In this document: one piece after another, positions 1 to 12,032 of the stretch
Position numbering within the stretch: the first letter of the stretch is position 1
Layout: each line of letters begins with the position of its first letter
Source of the DNA: Galeopsis tetrahit
Taxonomy: Eukaryota; Streptophyta; Magnoliopsida; Lamiales; Lamiaceae
Assembly: GCA_963675135.1 (NCBI GenBank)
Contig: OY776123.1
Location: 4,652,501-4,716,500 of the forward strand
Direction: 5' to 3'
DNA length: 64,000 bases
Notes under the pieces: model-generated
Seen by the model: the letters and a program-made list of their open reading frames with translations, nothing else
What the model was told of the DNA's origin: nothing
The model's database searches: none
Program-made: the position numbers and the translations under genes

Positions 1-52
1 AATAGAACTAATAAATATGACTTCTTTAAAATTAAACAGATATTTTTTTAAT

Positions 53-3000
53 TTAATTGCAGTTTTTCCCCTTCGAGTCATCATCAAGAAGGGTAGGACT
101 AACCATCCTGGTCGAAGGTTCAGATATTATCAGCTTTCCGGATGCTTGAGCTGCCAACTTGTGTACATGATCTGCTCAACAGCCTGCTGACACAGCTGAA
201 AATTGTTTTTGTTGTTTTGGCAATGAAATACTATACCTGAGTCCTTGACAGAGCAAGCCAACATGACTCAACAATTGAAATCAGATCGATATATATTAAG
301 AAACGATCTTGCAGCAACCAATTTGAAGACCCAAAATTGAATGGTCATACAGTTAAAGAACAATCCTCTGATGGAATAAAGCTCCACGTCTTCTTTCCTG
401 AAAGATTAAATTGTCAAGAAAAATCAAAACGATGATAGTTGTCTACGACATTTGGACTTTCATGACGACAAATTGTCATCGCGAAAAACCTTATTTGTTT
501 TGTAAGTTTCCTTCTTCAATTAACAATAAAAAGTGAAATATACATCAGCCTTGTCATTCCATCAAATGTTGGCCTCCCAATTAATGTGAGACTGTCAATT
601 AAACACATTATTTTGTTTGTTCCTTCAATTGGCGGTCTCATCATTATTGTGAGACACTAGCAATTCAACACAATTTATTATCCATTCTATTTCAAAATCT
701 TTTCTAAACTATTCCCGATAAAAGTTACTTTATACTACACCTTTTAATGTTTGAAGGATTTTATATCTTTATTAGTTTCATTACATATACTTCCTTTGTT
801 AGTCTTTATTTTACTTAGATAGCAAGTTTATAATTATTTTCTAAATTTTCATTAATTGTAGAAAGTTTCTGCAATTAGAACTCAATGAGTCAATGTTGGA
901 TAACACAAGTTTTAAGTTTGTGGATTGAGCTAAAGTAAATCAATCGTAATCTTCCAAAATAATAACTTCGAGAAAGATATCCTTGATTACAAGAAAATGT
1001 TTAGTCTTCTTTTGCTTTCAGAGTAGATTATCTTTCAGAGGAGATTATCCTTTCAACTGCAAAGGTAGAAGATAACCTGAATGCAGGAGCGCCTTTTAAG
1101 AAAAGATGAAATGGGTTTGAATGCAAAAACTTGTTGGTTTCCTGTCCGATATTTGTATGTATAAAAGATGTATGAAGGGACATACATGTGAAGGGTTCTT
1201 ACTTTTAGAAAAATGCTAGATAGTATAAGATTTCCATTTCCAAAGTTTTTTGAAAATGTTTTTCTCAAGACGAAAACTTGGATTACAATTTAGTGTGGTT
1301 ACAATAACAAAAAATTGTAAATTCTTTGAAACACATCAACACAAACTTGACAAGTTTTTTGCCTGTCAAATAGATGGTTCAACATATGAACTTAGTTAAA
1401 TCTTAACCTCCGAATGGTGTGGTTCCATTTCATGTCAAAAATTTTAAGTTAATTGAATATATATAATACAAATTCTTCTATAGAGTCATTATTTTTATAC
1501 ACTTGCAAATTACTTGACCTATTTTCCTTCTCGGTTTGGTTGTTCTAGAAAGTACATCTAGTTCTATCTCATCATTTGGATTTTGTTGGTTGGTCATAAT
1601 GTCTAATGAAGGACAATACACGTTGAACTGGCATTATACTCGTCTACAAGTTCTAACTCCCCATGTCGTGATACCGGCCCCTGAAGCAAGAATTTGCCTC
1701 ACGTATGAAAGGGACCTGAAGACATATTTAATTTCAATGTTGGTGCTTAGAAACCTTATGCCCCTCGGACATAGACTAAAGACAATCATTACCTGGAGAA
1801 TATTGTATGTTTATAGTAAGGCATTGACGTGCCAAAAGATCACTAGATCTTTATATTGTAGGCAAATTTATTTTGCTTTTCTCTTTGCTAGAACACATGG
1901 GGTACTTCTTAATTCAAGTTTATATTCACCATTTCAAATAATTATGTGTCAAACATTCTTACCTAGTAGTCTTATAAGCAATTGAAAGTAGTTTGAATTT
2001 AGCTTTCAAAATCTAAAAAAAAAATTGAGTAAGCGACCTACTATAGATGGAGGGATTTTTGGAATGGGATTGAGTGCGGCTGGGAAAGTCAATACTCGAA
2101 TTTTAGGGATTTGTAAATCATGAAGTAGAGAGATAATGTAAGAATGTTATAGGATTTAACTAAGATATCGCAACAATGCTCGAAAAAATGGATGTTGTGT
2201 ATTTATATTGTGAAAAGTTGTGTGTATGATGATGATTGAATAAGTAGTACTAGTACTACTGTATTAGGATGTTATTGCCATGGATTTTAAAATCCAACAC
2301 ATACACCTGGAAACAAATGAGGATTGAAACTCAAATTCGGTCAGGAAACACCTTCGAAAACATCCTCTTAGTGATTAATTGTGGAGAGTTAACTTTATGG
2401 ATGATGGTTGATCTTCCCTAATGGGCACGCATTGATAGTTAAGGAATATACGGTTCTACAATTGAATCAAATTAGATCTATCCTCAATGGGTGATAAAGA
2501 CTTTTCCCGGTACCTATACTTTGAAATTGTATTTGTTGTATTCATGTATCAATCCTAAAAGAGTAAGAAGTTGGACCCTCGATGCGCACCCATATTCGAG
2601 TTCAAATCGTACATAGAATAAAAGCCTTAAGAGTTGGAGGAACTATTTTGCAATGAAATGTGATCAATCAATGAGTTATCATTAACAATCATGGATATAT
2701 TGCACTAGAAAAGATCATCTTGCTCAACAAATCTAAAAAGGTCATATTGTTTTCCGAATGAATGTGCACTAGGAGAGGAGCAAATACAAAATAAAGAATA
2801 AGATCGAGAGCTAGCTCTCGAAACATTGGAGTATTTGGGCACATACTTTACGATCAATCTCTCATTTTGGGAAAGCATTGAAATAGTATCTTTTTTTTTG
2901 GTCAGGAGCATTGAAATAGTATCTGATCACCAAAGTGAGGGAATAGACCTCCAAGCTCTTTTAAATCAATTCCAACTTTACGCCTGGTCACTAAACTATC

Positions 3001-6000
3001 TTTTTGAGTCCATGAGAAGAAGTGTTGATCCTTCTCAGTTCTCCCCCAATTCCCAAACCAAGACTACTAAGACATTCTTATTTCTTGGTGATGTCTAGCA
3101 TCAACGGTGGTGAAGAGCTTCACATAGTGCCCCAAACCAAGACTATTGAGACATTCTTATTTCTCAGATGAACCAGAGAATAGTCTAGGGTAACAAAAAA
3201 TAGTTTTAGTTAAATCGTATTTGGAACCGAAAACGAATAGCTTTGAGTTTAATGCTACCACACGGTCATCATGACTTGCTAAAGGAGTTATTTTTTTCAA
3301 TATTTTTGCATATTTTAATTAGAAACTAAGAAACAAGTAAATAGGTAGTTTAAAAGGTATCTCAAAACAAGTATCCAATATTACCTGACAATATGGATTC
3401 CCATCCAAAAAACCTCTTTGAAGTAGTATACATTATTAAATACTATGAGTATGGGAACTAATATATTGTCAATGGGCAGAAGCATGTGTAGCATGAAAAT
3501 GAGAAGTTCTTTTAACTCACTTCTCCAAGTCCCAAAGGCAAAATTTGACATTTAGGCGTTTGTAAAGGAATAATGAAAAGAGTAGTCATTTCTGGCTCAC
3601 TAGGAATAATGGTTTATCTCTCCTAATATCCAATATTGATATTCTGTAATACCTTAACATTTTCACAAGCAAGTATCCATATTGTGGTTCGAGATAACCC
3701 CCATTGCACCAAGTACCATTCTTCCACCCTCACAACATAGTAAATGTCAGTGCATACTATAAGAAACAATACCATCCAGTCTTGATTCATGACCAATGTC
3801 GCGTTGCTTTCAACACTTCTCCTTTCAGACTAAGACTTTATTATAAAATTGGCTAAGTCAATTAACACATCACTTTCAAATATTTGTAAGTTTCCTATAT
3901 GATTACCCTTTGTTTATATAATATAAGGTCATTTAGCTTGTTTTAGATTTTGAAAGCTAAATTCAAGCTACCTCAACTGCTTATAAGACTATTAGAAAAG
4001 AATATTTGGCACATAATTATCTGAAATGGTGAATATATATTTGAATTAAGAAGTACCCCAATGGATTCCAGCAAAAAGAAAAGCAAAATAGATTTACATA
4101 CAGTACACAAATCCAGTGAGCTTTAGCACATCACTACCTTACTATAAGCATACAATATTCTCAGGGAATGAGCGACTTTTCTCTATGTTCGAAGGACATA
4201 CGGTTTTTAAACACCAACATTGAAAATGTCTTCAAGTCCCTACATGTGTGAGACAATCTTGCTTAAAGATCTAGCCTCAAGACATGAAGAGTTCAAACTA
4301 GTAGAAGGATCTAATCCAGATCAACATAAATGGTCCTTCATTAAACTCCAAAATAATTGGATAGCGCTAGATGTACTTTTCTAGAACCAGGCCGAGAAGG
4401 GAAAAAGACCAACTTGCAAATGCATAAAAAAAATATATATAGAAGAATGTGTATTGTGTACATTCAATTAGCATAAAACTTGACATGAAAAGTAGCCACA
4501 CCAGCTAAGATTTAACCAAACTCCTCTGTTGAACCATCTCCTTGACAGATGGAAAACTTGTTAAGTTTGTGAAGGTGTGTTTCACAGAATTCAGGATAAT
4601 TTTTTATTGTAACTACAAAAATTTGCAATTTAAGTTTTGAAACACATTTCCAAAATACTTTGCAGATAGAAAACTTATACTTTCTAGCATTTGTCTAAAA
4701 CAACAATCATTCATGTGTGTACCATTTTCATCTTTTATACAAAGCAGAAACAAGAACACAAATATCGAACATTAAAACAACAGGATGCAAACATAGGAAA
4801 ACTGCAAGATGGTAAAAAAGAATGTAAACAAACCAGCATCTGCCTGCTCTGCGCGGTTTAGAATTAGTTTTGGCACTGGAGAAGTTAGCTCTGAAGAGGT
4901 AGGTCTCCTCAAATCAGTACCGACGTTGATACCCTGCAGAACGCATAAGTTATGCCTCAAATTCATCTTCTATATGATCATATACCAACTATTGTGTATA
5001 AAAGTAGACGTACCCAGCTCAGAGGGCTCTGCCGCCTGTTATTACTCTTTTCTAGTGAGAGCTGGCTGCAAGATCAGATGACACATTGAAGAACGATTAG
5101 CATCATGTAATTGATATAAGACCGTAAAGTAAAAAAAACTGAAGAAAAAATCACGTCGCTTCAGTGGTATAACATGAAACAAGTAATTGCAAAATGTGGA
5201 CGCTAACAAATTATAACATGCAAGATACATAGATGTTCAAATTGTGAGAAAATTGCTACCCGATGGCTGTAGATGGGGAAATTGCTCGACATCGCATTTA
5301 AAGTAGGATCAACTATCCTTAGAGGAACCATACTCAGAAAATTTCCCATTTCAGGCCTGGGCACTGTCTTTGGCAGTGTCATGGGTGGACAGATGTTCTG
5401 TAGCATATAGTTAGCGTCTGTCGCCGATGACATAGGTTGAGCATTCTGCGGAACAGAGGCAGAAGTCTGAGGTTTAATAATAAAGTGATGCAACTGAACA
5501 TGCAAAAATAGAGTTGAATAGAGAATACCATAAATGTGGATGATTGTTTGACCTAAGGGATTAATCCCAGCCCGAGAGCAATATACGTCCCAGACAAAAG
5601 GACCACCACTCAGAGAAATCCTTGACAACTGGAAAAGAAACGTGAATTCATAAAGTGATTGTTCTCTTCAGATTATAATAAAAAAATACACATATGAATA
5701 CTACTCCTTCAGACAATGTACAAAAAATTATGTTACAACAAAAGAACGTTAGGATCAGATTTTTGGCTATACAGAATCTAATCACATAGATTTATAAGAT
5801 AAAACAAGTTTTAATCAGAAATACTACATCAGCATATACTAAAAGCCAGCCAGATCTGTCACCAAATCAAACATGCAAAAGTTTAACAGGAGTAGATCTC
5901 AATAGATCAGATAAAAAATTAGCAAATAATGTGCAATTAATATTTTTTTTCCTTTTTTTCCATGCAAAAGATTTATATCAATTTAATCACGATATTGAGA

Positions 6001-8180
6001 TACACCATCTGAGATCCAACTGCACAAGTTAGTCATAAAGGGTCACACTTGAGCTTAAGAAACTTGAGCGAATAATCAGGAAAATAAAAAAGCAAAACAA
6101 TTATTTCGTCCATTAATAGGTACGTACATTAAATAAAAAACAACAAATTGTAAAGTAAAATAGAAAATGTCAGAAGAAGCAGCAAGAAAGAGACTTGGCT
6201 GAAAGATAGCCTCATGTGCTAAAGTATCTGCAGTGGTACACAGATTTTTTTCTCAAGAGATAATCATGGATATACAAATTCAACGTTCAAAACAGAAGAC
6301 AGAAAAAAAAAAATTAGGACAACCAAAATGTAGTAGCAAAAAAAATCCACACACAAAATCAAAGAACTAAAAACCATCAAAAAAATTTGGGGAAATAACA
6401 AGTAATGACATTGAACTTGGGCAAAAAAAAAACTGAGCATCCCAATCCTCCATTATACAGAAACTAAATCTTAGTTTCACTAGACCAGGGTTGGCAGAAG
6501 AGAGAAAGGAATTAACTAATAAAACAAAGGATAAACAGCAAGCAGTGGTACAGGGTGTTCAACGAAGTGGGCATTAATTGGGTTATTCCAGACTCGACTT
6601 TGGCCTTACTTCTTAGTAATTTGGGGGGCGCTATTAGCAAAAAAGGAAAAATACTAGGGAGGATTGTTGTATCAGTAGTGATGTGGTTTATTTGGGTGAG
6701 AGGAATAGACGGATTTTTGAGGATAGATATGAATCGATTGATGAGATATGGGATAGAATTAAGTATAAAGTGGCCTTATGGTCTCCAAGTCATAGTGCTT
6801 TTAGGGGTAATCTTATTTCTGAGGTGTCTAGGAATTGGATCTATGCTTTGTAACTGAATATGTAATCATAATAAGGACTTCTCATCCCTATTCATGCAAT
6901 AAAAGTATAAGTTTCTTATCAAAAAAAAAAAAAAAAGCAAGCAGTGCTCTATTTTTTTATTTTATTTTTCTGTTTGGCTGTTTATACCAACAAGAGAGAG
7001 AAACTTCAACCAAAAAGAAAAGGCTCTTTTGAATTAAAGCAAGAAATTGAGGCTTTATGTAAAGCAAAAAGTGAGTGAGTGAGGTGGTGGAAGTGTGTGG
7101 GATGGGGGGATTTTGATGGTACAGCCATGCAAAATTAATGGCGCACAGATGAAAACAAAAATAAAATAAAAAAGGAAAACCAGCAAGCAGTGCTCCAGTT
7201 TTTCTTTATTTTCCTTTGGCTGTTTACACCAACAAGCGAGAGAAACTTCAACCAAAAAGAAAATGCCCTTTTGAATTAAAGTAAGAAATTGAGGCCATAT
7301 GTATGGCGAAAAGTGAGTGAGTGGGGTGGTGGAAGTGCGTGGGATGTAGGGAAATAGATGGTACAGCTATGCAAAATTAATGGCACACAAATGAAAACAA
7401 AAAAACATGGAAAAACAGCAAGTGGCACTCCAGTTTTACTTTCTTTTTTTTTTTTCCTTTGGCTGTTTATATACCAACAAGAAAGAGAAACTTCAACCAA
7501 AAAGAAAGGCTTTTTTAATTAAAGCAAGAAATTGAGACTTTATGTAGAGCAAAAAGTGAGTGAGGTGGTATTAGTGTGAGGGGTGGGAGGAAATTGATGG
7601 CACCCAGACGAACACAAAATAGAGTGAAAACTTTTGAGTTTTGAGTAATTTCCATTATATATATGCATATAATACTAATTGGAAAGAACACAAAAAAGAG
7701 TGAAAATTTTTGAGTAATTTCCATTATATATACGTATATAATACTAATTGGAAACATATTTCGGGCATGACCTTGAATTTTTTTTTTTTATTTCAGGTTT
7801 GGTCCATGATTTTTTACTCATTAATTGAGAACAAATTGTGGATTTGAATTACTATTTTGTCAGAGATAATTGAAAGATGCTTTTTTATTACAATATATAT
7901 TGGGTTTCATAAGATTTTTTATTTTATTTTTTTGGATTCCAATATCATTACTCTCCCTTTCCTATATGTATAGACACACAGCTTTACTCAATTCTCTTGC
8001 TCAATTCTGAAGTAAAGCAATAATAGACTTCTCCTTGGTCTGTATATACATGTGAGACGGCGTAATATACTACTCTGTTTACTACGTATGTGCAACAATA
8101 TGCAGAAAGACAATACCTGCTTCCAGTGCTGATATAGAGGCTTCATATGGTATTATCTTCTTCCTCAGTAAATCCATCAT
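53..8180 (-). CDS. Unidentified eight-exon plant gene, ~208-aa product
   Basis: I built this model by eye from splice sites. Exons (minus strand): 8180-8117, 6227-6195, 6019-6006, 5628-5587, 5466-5260, 5061-5014, 4933-4834 and 171-53. All junctions are GT..AG, every phase matches, and the 627 coding bases end in TAA. The start is the first ATG of a tandem pair; an in-frame stop lies six codons upstream. The product is soluble-looking, without signal peptide or membrane segment; it starts MMDLLRKKIIPYEASISAL and is rich in Pro, Ser and Met in the middle (exon 5), with basic RR pairs in exons 6 and 7. I do not recognise the family. The 14-base exon 3 and 33-base exon 2 are the least certain parts, although they are what keeps the frame. 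The last intron is 4.66 kb and holds an inverted repeat; the first is 1.9 kb and holds a LINE and tandem repeats. Internal coding exons 4-8 are more secure than 1-3. Confidence 0.5.
1100..2030 (+). repeat. Left arm of ~0.9-kb intronic inverted repeat
   Basis: Reading this segment forward and 3925-4780 on the other strand gives the same sequence with frequent substitutions and small indels. Shared landmarks, in order, are a GATATTTGT block, TATAAAAGATG, AAATGCTAGA.AGTATAAG, GATGGTTCAACA, GGTTAAATCTTA.C, TTCATGTCAA, a run near AATTCTTCTATA, and at the inner end GAATTTAGCTTTCAAAATCT. Both arms lie in the last intron of the unidentified minus-strand gene. Outer and inner limits are approximate. 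No coding capacity is evident; the 149-codon open stretch at 1536-1985 has no counterpart in the other arm. Confidence 0.8.
3054..3168. repeat. Short direct repeat, two ~35-bp copies
   Basis: CAAACCAAGACTA followed by AGACATTCTTATTTCT occurs at 3054-3090 and again at 3133-3168, about 79 bp apart. Just upstream (2875-2930) a second direct repeat has AGCATTGAAATAGTATCT twice. Both lie between the arms of the inverted repeat. No function is apparent. Confidence 0.7.
3925..4780 (-). repeat. Right arm of the intronic inverted repeat
   Basis: Inverted partner of 1100-2030, separated from it by about 1.9 kb of unique AT-rich sequence. By eye the arms look roughly 70-80% identical, so a transcript would fold into an imperfect hairpin. 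Its outer end stops close to the donor site of exon 7 (4834) of the surrounding gene. Confidence 0.8.
6548..6935 (+). mobile_element. 5'-truncated LINE (L1-type) 3' end with poly(A)
   Basis: The segment ends in an A15 tail (6921-6935) and is flanked by an 11-bp target duplication AGCAAGCAGTG at 6537-6547 and 6936-6946. In one frame it encodes RNRRIFEDRYESIDEIWDRI followed by KYKVALW, which is the usual tail after the reverse transcriptase zinc-binding region of plant L1 ORF2, and a stop shortly before the tail. About 390 bp remain of an element that is normally several kb long, so it is dead. It sits in intron 1 of the unidentified minus-strand gene, sense-opposite to it. Confidence 0.85.
6936..7622 (+). 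repeat. ~240-bp tandem repeat, about 2.8 copies
   Basis: Copies start at 6936, 7182 and 7417 with AGCAAG followed by a CTCCAGTTTT-like block. Each continues with GGCTGTTTATACCAACAAG, GAGAAACTTCAACCAAAAAG, AATTGAGGC, AGTGAGTGAG and GGTACAGC.ATGCAAAATTAATGG. Copy lengths are about 246, 235 and 206 bp, the last one truncated. The LINE at 6548 landed in the first bases of a repeat unit, so its target duplication is repeat sequence. Confidence 0.9.
7621..7755 (+). repeat. Two direct copies of a ~65-bp AT-rich unit
   Basis: AGAGTGAAAA.TTTTGAG..GAGTAATTTCCATTATATATA then ATAATACTAATTGGAAA occurs twice in succession. The second copy lacks a few bases near its start. It directly follows the ~240-bp tandem array. 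Confidence 0.85.
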
Positions 8181-9310
8181 GCTTGATGTAAGGCATCAAA
8201 TAATTGAGTAATCCCAATCTGCAACTCTTCCCAAATCTCTCAAGTCCTACACTAAATTAACATTAATCATAAACCAAAAACCTTGAATGAAGGCATTAAG
8301 GCACAAAACTGAAAGCATATAAGGCTTGTAAGTTCTAATGTTGCTGCAGCCCATTTTCAAACCATTCAACTATCCAGTTATTAAAGATAGACACACTTAC
8401 AGTAAACTCATAAGCAGATATGCAAAATGCAAAAACTTAAGGGACTATCCGAAAACCAAAATGTCTGAACTGATATATTGGACGAACAGAAGACATTCAG
8501 TAATTATCTCTTAAAATCCCAATATAACATTCATTAAGGGCCAAAAAATGAAAATATAGATTTAATTCCTGAACCATAAGTATGATGACACTTTAAAGAG
8601 CTAGAAAGATATGTTCTAATGTAGCAGATGGAAGTAAAATAGTAATAATCACTTCATCGATATATACACGCATCAATTAGGGGATTTTTAATTAGGGTTC
8701 GATCAGGACATTTTCGAATTAGTGATGCATAAAAAGGTTGGGGCTTACATGACGATAACAAACGATAGGTGGCGCAGAGGACGCCGGCAGACAATGGACG
8801 ACGGACAGGGACAACGCATGCGTTTCAGCGAATATGAGAGTGTTACGAACGAAGGAGATGAACTGAAGACGTAGATTATCAAACGCGTGTTTCATTACGT
8901 TTCTTTAAATTGCGTTTCTTTATTAATTTAATAATAATGCAAAAAAATCAAAGTATCTCAAAGTATCACTATGCACCCTTACAACTAAATACACCCCTTC
9001 AACATTCAAATTCTAACTCTAATTGCAATTGACGCCACACTTCCGGTCATCGCCGCTGCACACCATTCGCGTGCGCCACTCCCTCTCATTCCAATTTATG
9101 ATTTTATGTATTTTAATGAGTAAATTTTTTTGTAGTATTTATGTGTTTTAATGGTAGGAATTTAGGATTTAGAGTTTATAGTGTTTTTTTATGATTTTTT
9201 TCTTTTATTTTTATGTTATAGCTAGAATAAAACTTGTTTGGTTGTTGATATAGCAAAGTGGTGTAGGACAAAACGAAATAAAAAAAATGAGGGGTTATTT
9301 TTTGACAAAT
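8181..9310. other. Upstream region of the unidentified gene
   Basis: Presumed 5' leader and promoter side of the minus-strand gene. The stretch 8740-8900 is markedly more GC-rich than its surroundings, as expected for a transcription start region, and the reverse strand has a possible donor-like context near 8700. No TATA box was convincing. From 9060 on the sequence is plain AT-rich intergenic DNA. Confidence 0.3.
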
Positions 9311-9315
9311 CGGTG

Positions 9316-9480
9316 TCGACTGAATTGATTTTGGTCGAAAATGTGTTGCTAAAAATATGTATTTTAGTCGACAACATGTTGCTGAAAATATATATTATGG
9401 TCAACAACTTGTTGTTGAGCATATGGTGTTTTGTCGGTAAAGGGTTGCTAAAAGTTTTTTCAACAACACTTTGTCGACAG
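9316..9480. repeat. Degenerate ~33-bp tandem repeat with GTCGAC core
   Basis: Four to five diverged units follow the pattern GTCGACAACATGTTGCTGAA (9368-9387 is the clearest), with variants GTCAACAACTTGTTGTTGA and GTCGGTAAAGGGTTGCTAAA, and the flanking bases GTCGAC at 9317 and 9473. Each unit contains small palindromes. The block may be the subterminal region of a degraded DNA transposon, but I found no matching ends. Confidence 0.5.
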
Positions 9481-9489
9481 AACATTCAG

Positions 9490-10326
9490 TGTTGAAAATT
9501 AAAATAAAATAATAAAAATTACCAGAAATATTGAAATGTTGCAGAAGAAATGGGAATTGGGTTGGGGTATCAAGTGAGGGGTAGAGGATGAGATTTTTTT
9601 TTTTTACAGTAATGAACCTAATGGTGGAGGTGGAGGATGTATTTTGGCAGCGGGGTGTGGTTAACAAACGCGAAGGTACTAATAGTCGTACCTTCAATTA
9701 ATTAGATCATTATTTGTTGGACTCATATGTCTTATGTTGCAGTTGTGCTTGTTGAACTGTTGGTCCATTGACTGGGTACTATAAATATCCAGTCCATTTC
9801 CTTAATTTAGTACTATGAAATACAGATATTTGCTAAAATCTATCTTTCCCCTCATTTTTTTATTTTTTTATGGTAAAGTAGCACACAAAATAAAAATAAA
9901 AATTAGTGGAGATTTTAAGGGATAATTTTATAAATTTTTATCTATAAAGTAAATAAATTAGTTGACTTTTACGTATATATGTATGGAGAAAAAAATAATG
10001 ACATATGTTTAAAATTGAGAATATTGTGAGGGTGAAGTGTGAAAGTAATTGGGGGACGGATGAATGAAGTATATTAGTAATTTTTTTTTTTTTTAACCCA
10101 CAAAAACTTAGCTTATATTATTGCACCAACAATTTATTGTACACATCCCGACCACAAACTGCGGTGGGTCGACCAAATGGAAGGAGCTCCTAAAATCACG
10201 AGCAGTCAAGTAAATTTGAAGAAAAAAAAATTGTGGGTTAAAACCGGGTTAATGTGGTACAAACTTAAATAAAATAGAAATTTTCGCTCCCAAATATTAT
10301 TTAAACTATCTTATTATAAACTTTTA
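9490..10326. other. AT-rich intergenic stretch
   Basis: Mostly AT-rich sequence with T and A homopolymers. A more GC-balanced patch around 9640-9800 has no reading frame of note. I see no gene or repeat structure here. Confidence 0.4.
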
Positions 10327-10328
10327 AT

Positions 10329-10591
10329 CACTGCAAAAACACAGAGTTTTATGACGAAAATGGTTAAATTAACAAAGTCAACAAAATTTACGACAGAATT
10401 ATAGGTTGTTGTATTTTGAACATAAATTTAATTTATCTCAAATTTACCATAGATTTTGAGATTTTTTTAATTTAATTTTTTGCAATGAAATTTGCAATGA
10501 TTTTTTAATTATTATTTTAAAAAAAAAAACTTGCGACAAAAATATTTTTCGTCTCAAATCTACGATGACTTTTGCAATAAATTTTTTTACA

Positions 10592-10638
<47 letters not shown>

Positions 10639-10994
10639 ATCATTAAATAAAAAAATAGAACTAATATCTGCACAATTAGTAGAAGGTCACACAAATATTT
10701 TGAGGTCGCTAGTTTGATACCGAACAGCAACGAATTAAATTGTTCCGGGTTGGCAGGGTTTGGGTCGGATCAGTCACATATATATATTTTTTTCCTTTAA
10801 AAAAGATTGAGAGGACAAAATTTTGTTGTAAATCTTAAAAATTGATAAAAAAAAAAAAAATTGTGTTGCAAATGTCTTCACTAATTTGCGACGAACTTTT
10901 TTCCTTTGCAAATGCAAAACTCTATGACCAACGTTTTTTGGGTGTGGCAAAATTAATTATCTGCAAATTAAACACCGTTTATAATCATGTAGTG
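10329..10994. mobile_element. Possible CACTA-type non-autonomous element
   Basis: The left end reads CACTGC, the right end read on the other strand CACTAC, and the flanks are AAT at 10326-10328 and 10995-10997, matching the 3-bp duplication of CACTA transposons. Subterminal sequence is only loosely similar between the ends (an AGAGTTTT.ATGAC block appears near each). A (TA)n tract lies at 10599-10633. It encodes nothing. The call rests on the ends alone. Confidence 0.35.
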
Positions 10995-11486
10995 AATTAA
11001 AATATATGTTAACCATCTTTTTGTCGCTGTTTATATGTTTATTTACAAGAATAATTTTTATTTATTTTACAATTCCATTATAAAAACTATCCAGCCATTT
11101 ATGTCACAATTCCTTTTTTTTTTTTTTTTTATATCACTCAAATATTTTACGTACACCTAAAATATGATTAATTAAGTTAGTTTTTTTAAAAAAAAAACTT
11201 TTTTATTTATGATTTTTTTTTTCTCAATTTAACTTATTTACCTATAATTTATTTATGCAATTTATATAAGTATTTTCCTTCTTTTTTTCTTTTTTTACCC
11301 CGTGTGATGCATGATCTCCAAAACACACGTACTGACATGCACAGCAGAAAATTCATGGAAATAATGACGTACGTACGTCACTGGATAAATACTCTTGCTC
11401 TATTACACATTACACAATCACTTTATATATATTACATTCGTGACGTTAAATTTGCGATACGATTGAATCCCATCAACAATGACCTC

Positions 11487-11882
11487 TTAAAAGAAGAAGA
11501 ATCCGGCAACGGCGGCAGCGCCAGCCAATGCGGAGACCTTCAAAGCCGCGGCGCCGTCTGCTGCTGGTGTGTCAGCCGCTGGTGTATCAGCGGCTGGTAC
11601 ATCAGCTGCAGCGGGACCCGGAGCGGGTGCGGCGCCGCTTGAGGGAACAGGGGCAGATGCCGCCTCCACCTCGGGGGCGGCATCGGGGGATGACTCATCA
11701 TATGAGGTTGGGACGGCCGCGATCGGGGTGGCGGGAGCGGGGGCGGCTTTTGGGGTGGCCACGGGGGCGGCGGTTGACTTTGATGGGGCGGCCAGGGGGG
11801 CGGATGACGGAGATTGGGCGGAAGCCACCACAGCGAAGGCGGCGATGAGGATAAGGGCAAGAGCAAACATTTGACGTGCCAT
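11487..11882 (-). CDS. Classical arabinogalactan protein (GPI-anchored proteoglycan)
   Basis: A 131-aa product with the full layout of a classical AGP. Residues 1-22 form a hydrophobic signal peptide ending at ASA before a Gln. Residues 23 to about 108 are rich in Pro, Ala, Ser and Thr with dispersed AP, SP and TP pairs (for example SPSSAPLAAPSKSTAAP), the sites where Pro is hydroxylated and carries type II arabinogalactan. A short acidic interval (YDESSPDAAPEVEAA) interrupts it, and a PAADT motif is repeated. The C terminus has a small-residue site near DG and then a hydrophobic tail ending FFFF, a typical GPI-attachment signal. The mature protein would sit at the outer face of the plasma membrane and in the wall. 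The gene has one exon, a T-rich leader on the sense strand, and a TATA box 150 bp upstream. The exact AGP number cannot be assigned. Confidence 0.93.
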   Translation of the reverse strand: MARQMFALALILIAAFAVVASAQSPSSAPLAAPSKSTAAPVATPKAAPAPATPIAAVPTSYDESSPDAAPEVEAASAPVPSSGAAPAPGPAAADVPAADTPAADTPAADGAAALKVSALAGAAAVAGFFFF

Positions 11883-12032
11883 TTTTATTCCTTTATTGGG
11901 GAGTTTTTTTAATTTTTTTTTTTTTTCACTTTATTAGCGATTCTTGTGGAGTTTGCAGAAATTCTCTGATTATTTTAATTAGAGAAAAACTGCAAGGAAT
12001 CAAGAATGAGGAAACATGAGGGGGGTGGTGGT

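Noticed and set aside
1536..1985. 149-codon open stretch on the plus strand
   Set aside because: It lies in one arm of the inverted repeat, is broken in the other arm, and is opposite to the surrounding gene. The peptide looks random.
5203..5628. Single 141-codon minus-strand ORF
   Set aside because: Only the parts 5587-5628 and 5260-5466 are exon-like; the stretch between has splice-site signals and AT-rich composition, so it is better read as two exons and introns.
6555..6857. 100-codon ORF at the LINE remnant
   Set aside because: The LINE peptide is in a neighbouring frame; this one is a shadow.
11528..11874. Several 100-codon frames on both strands over the arabinogalactan gene
   Set aside because: They are shadows caused by its GC-rich repetitive codons. 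Only the minus-strand frame has signal peptide and GPI tail.
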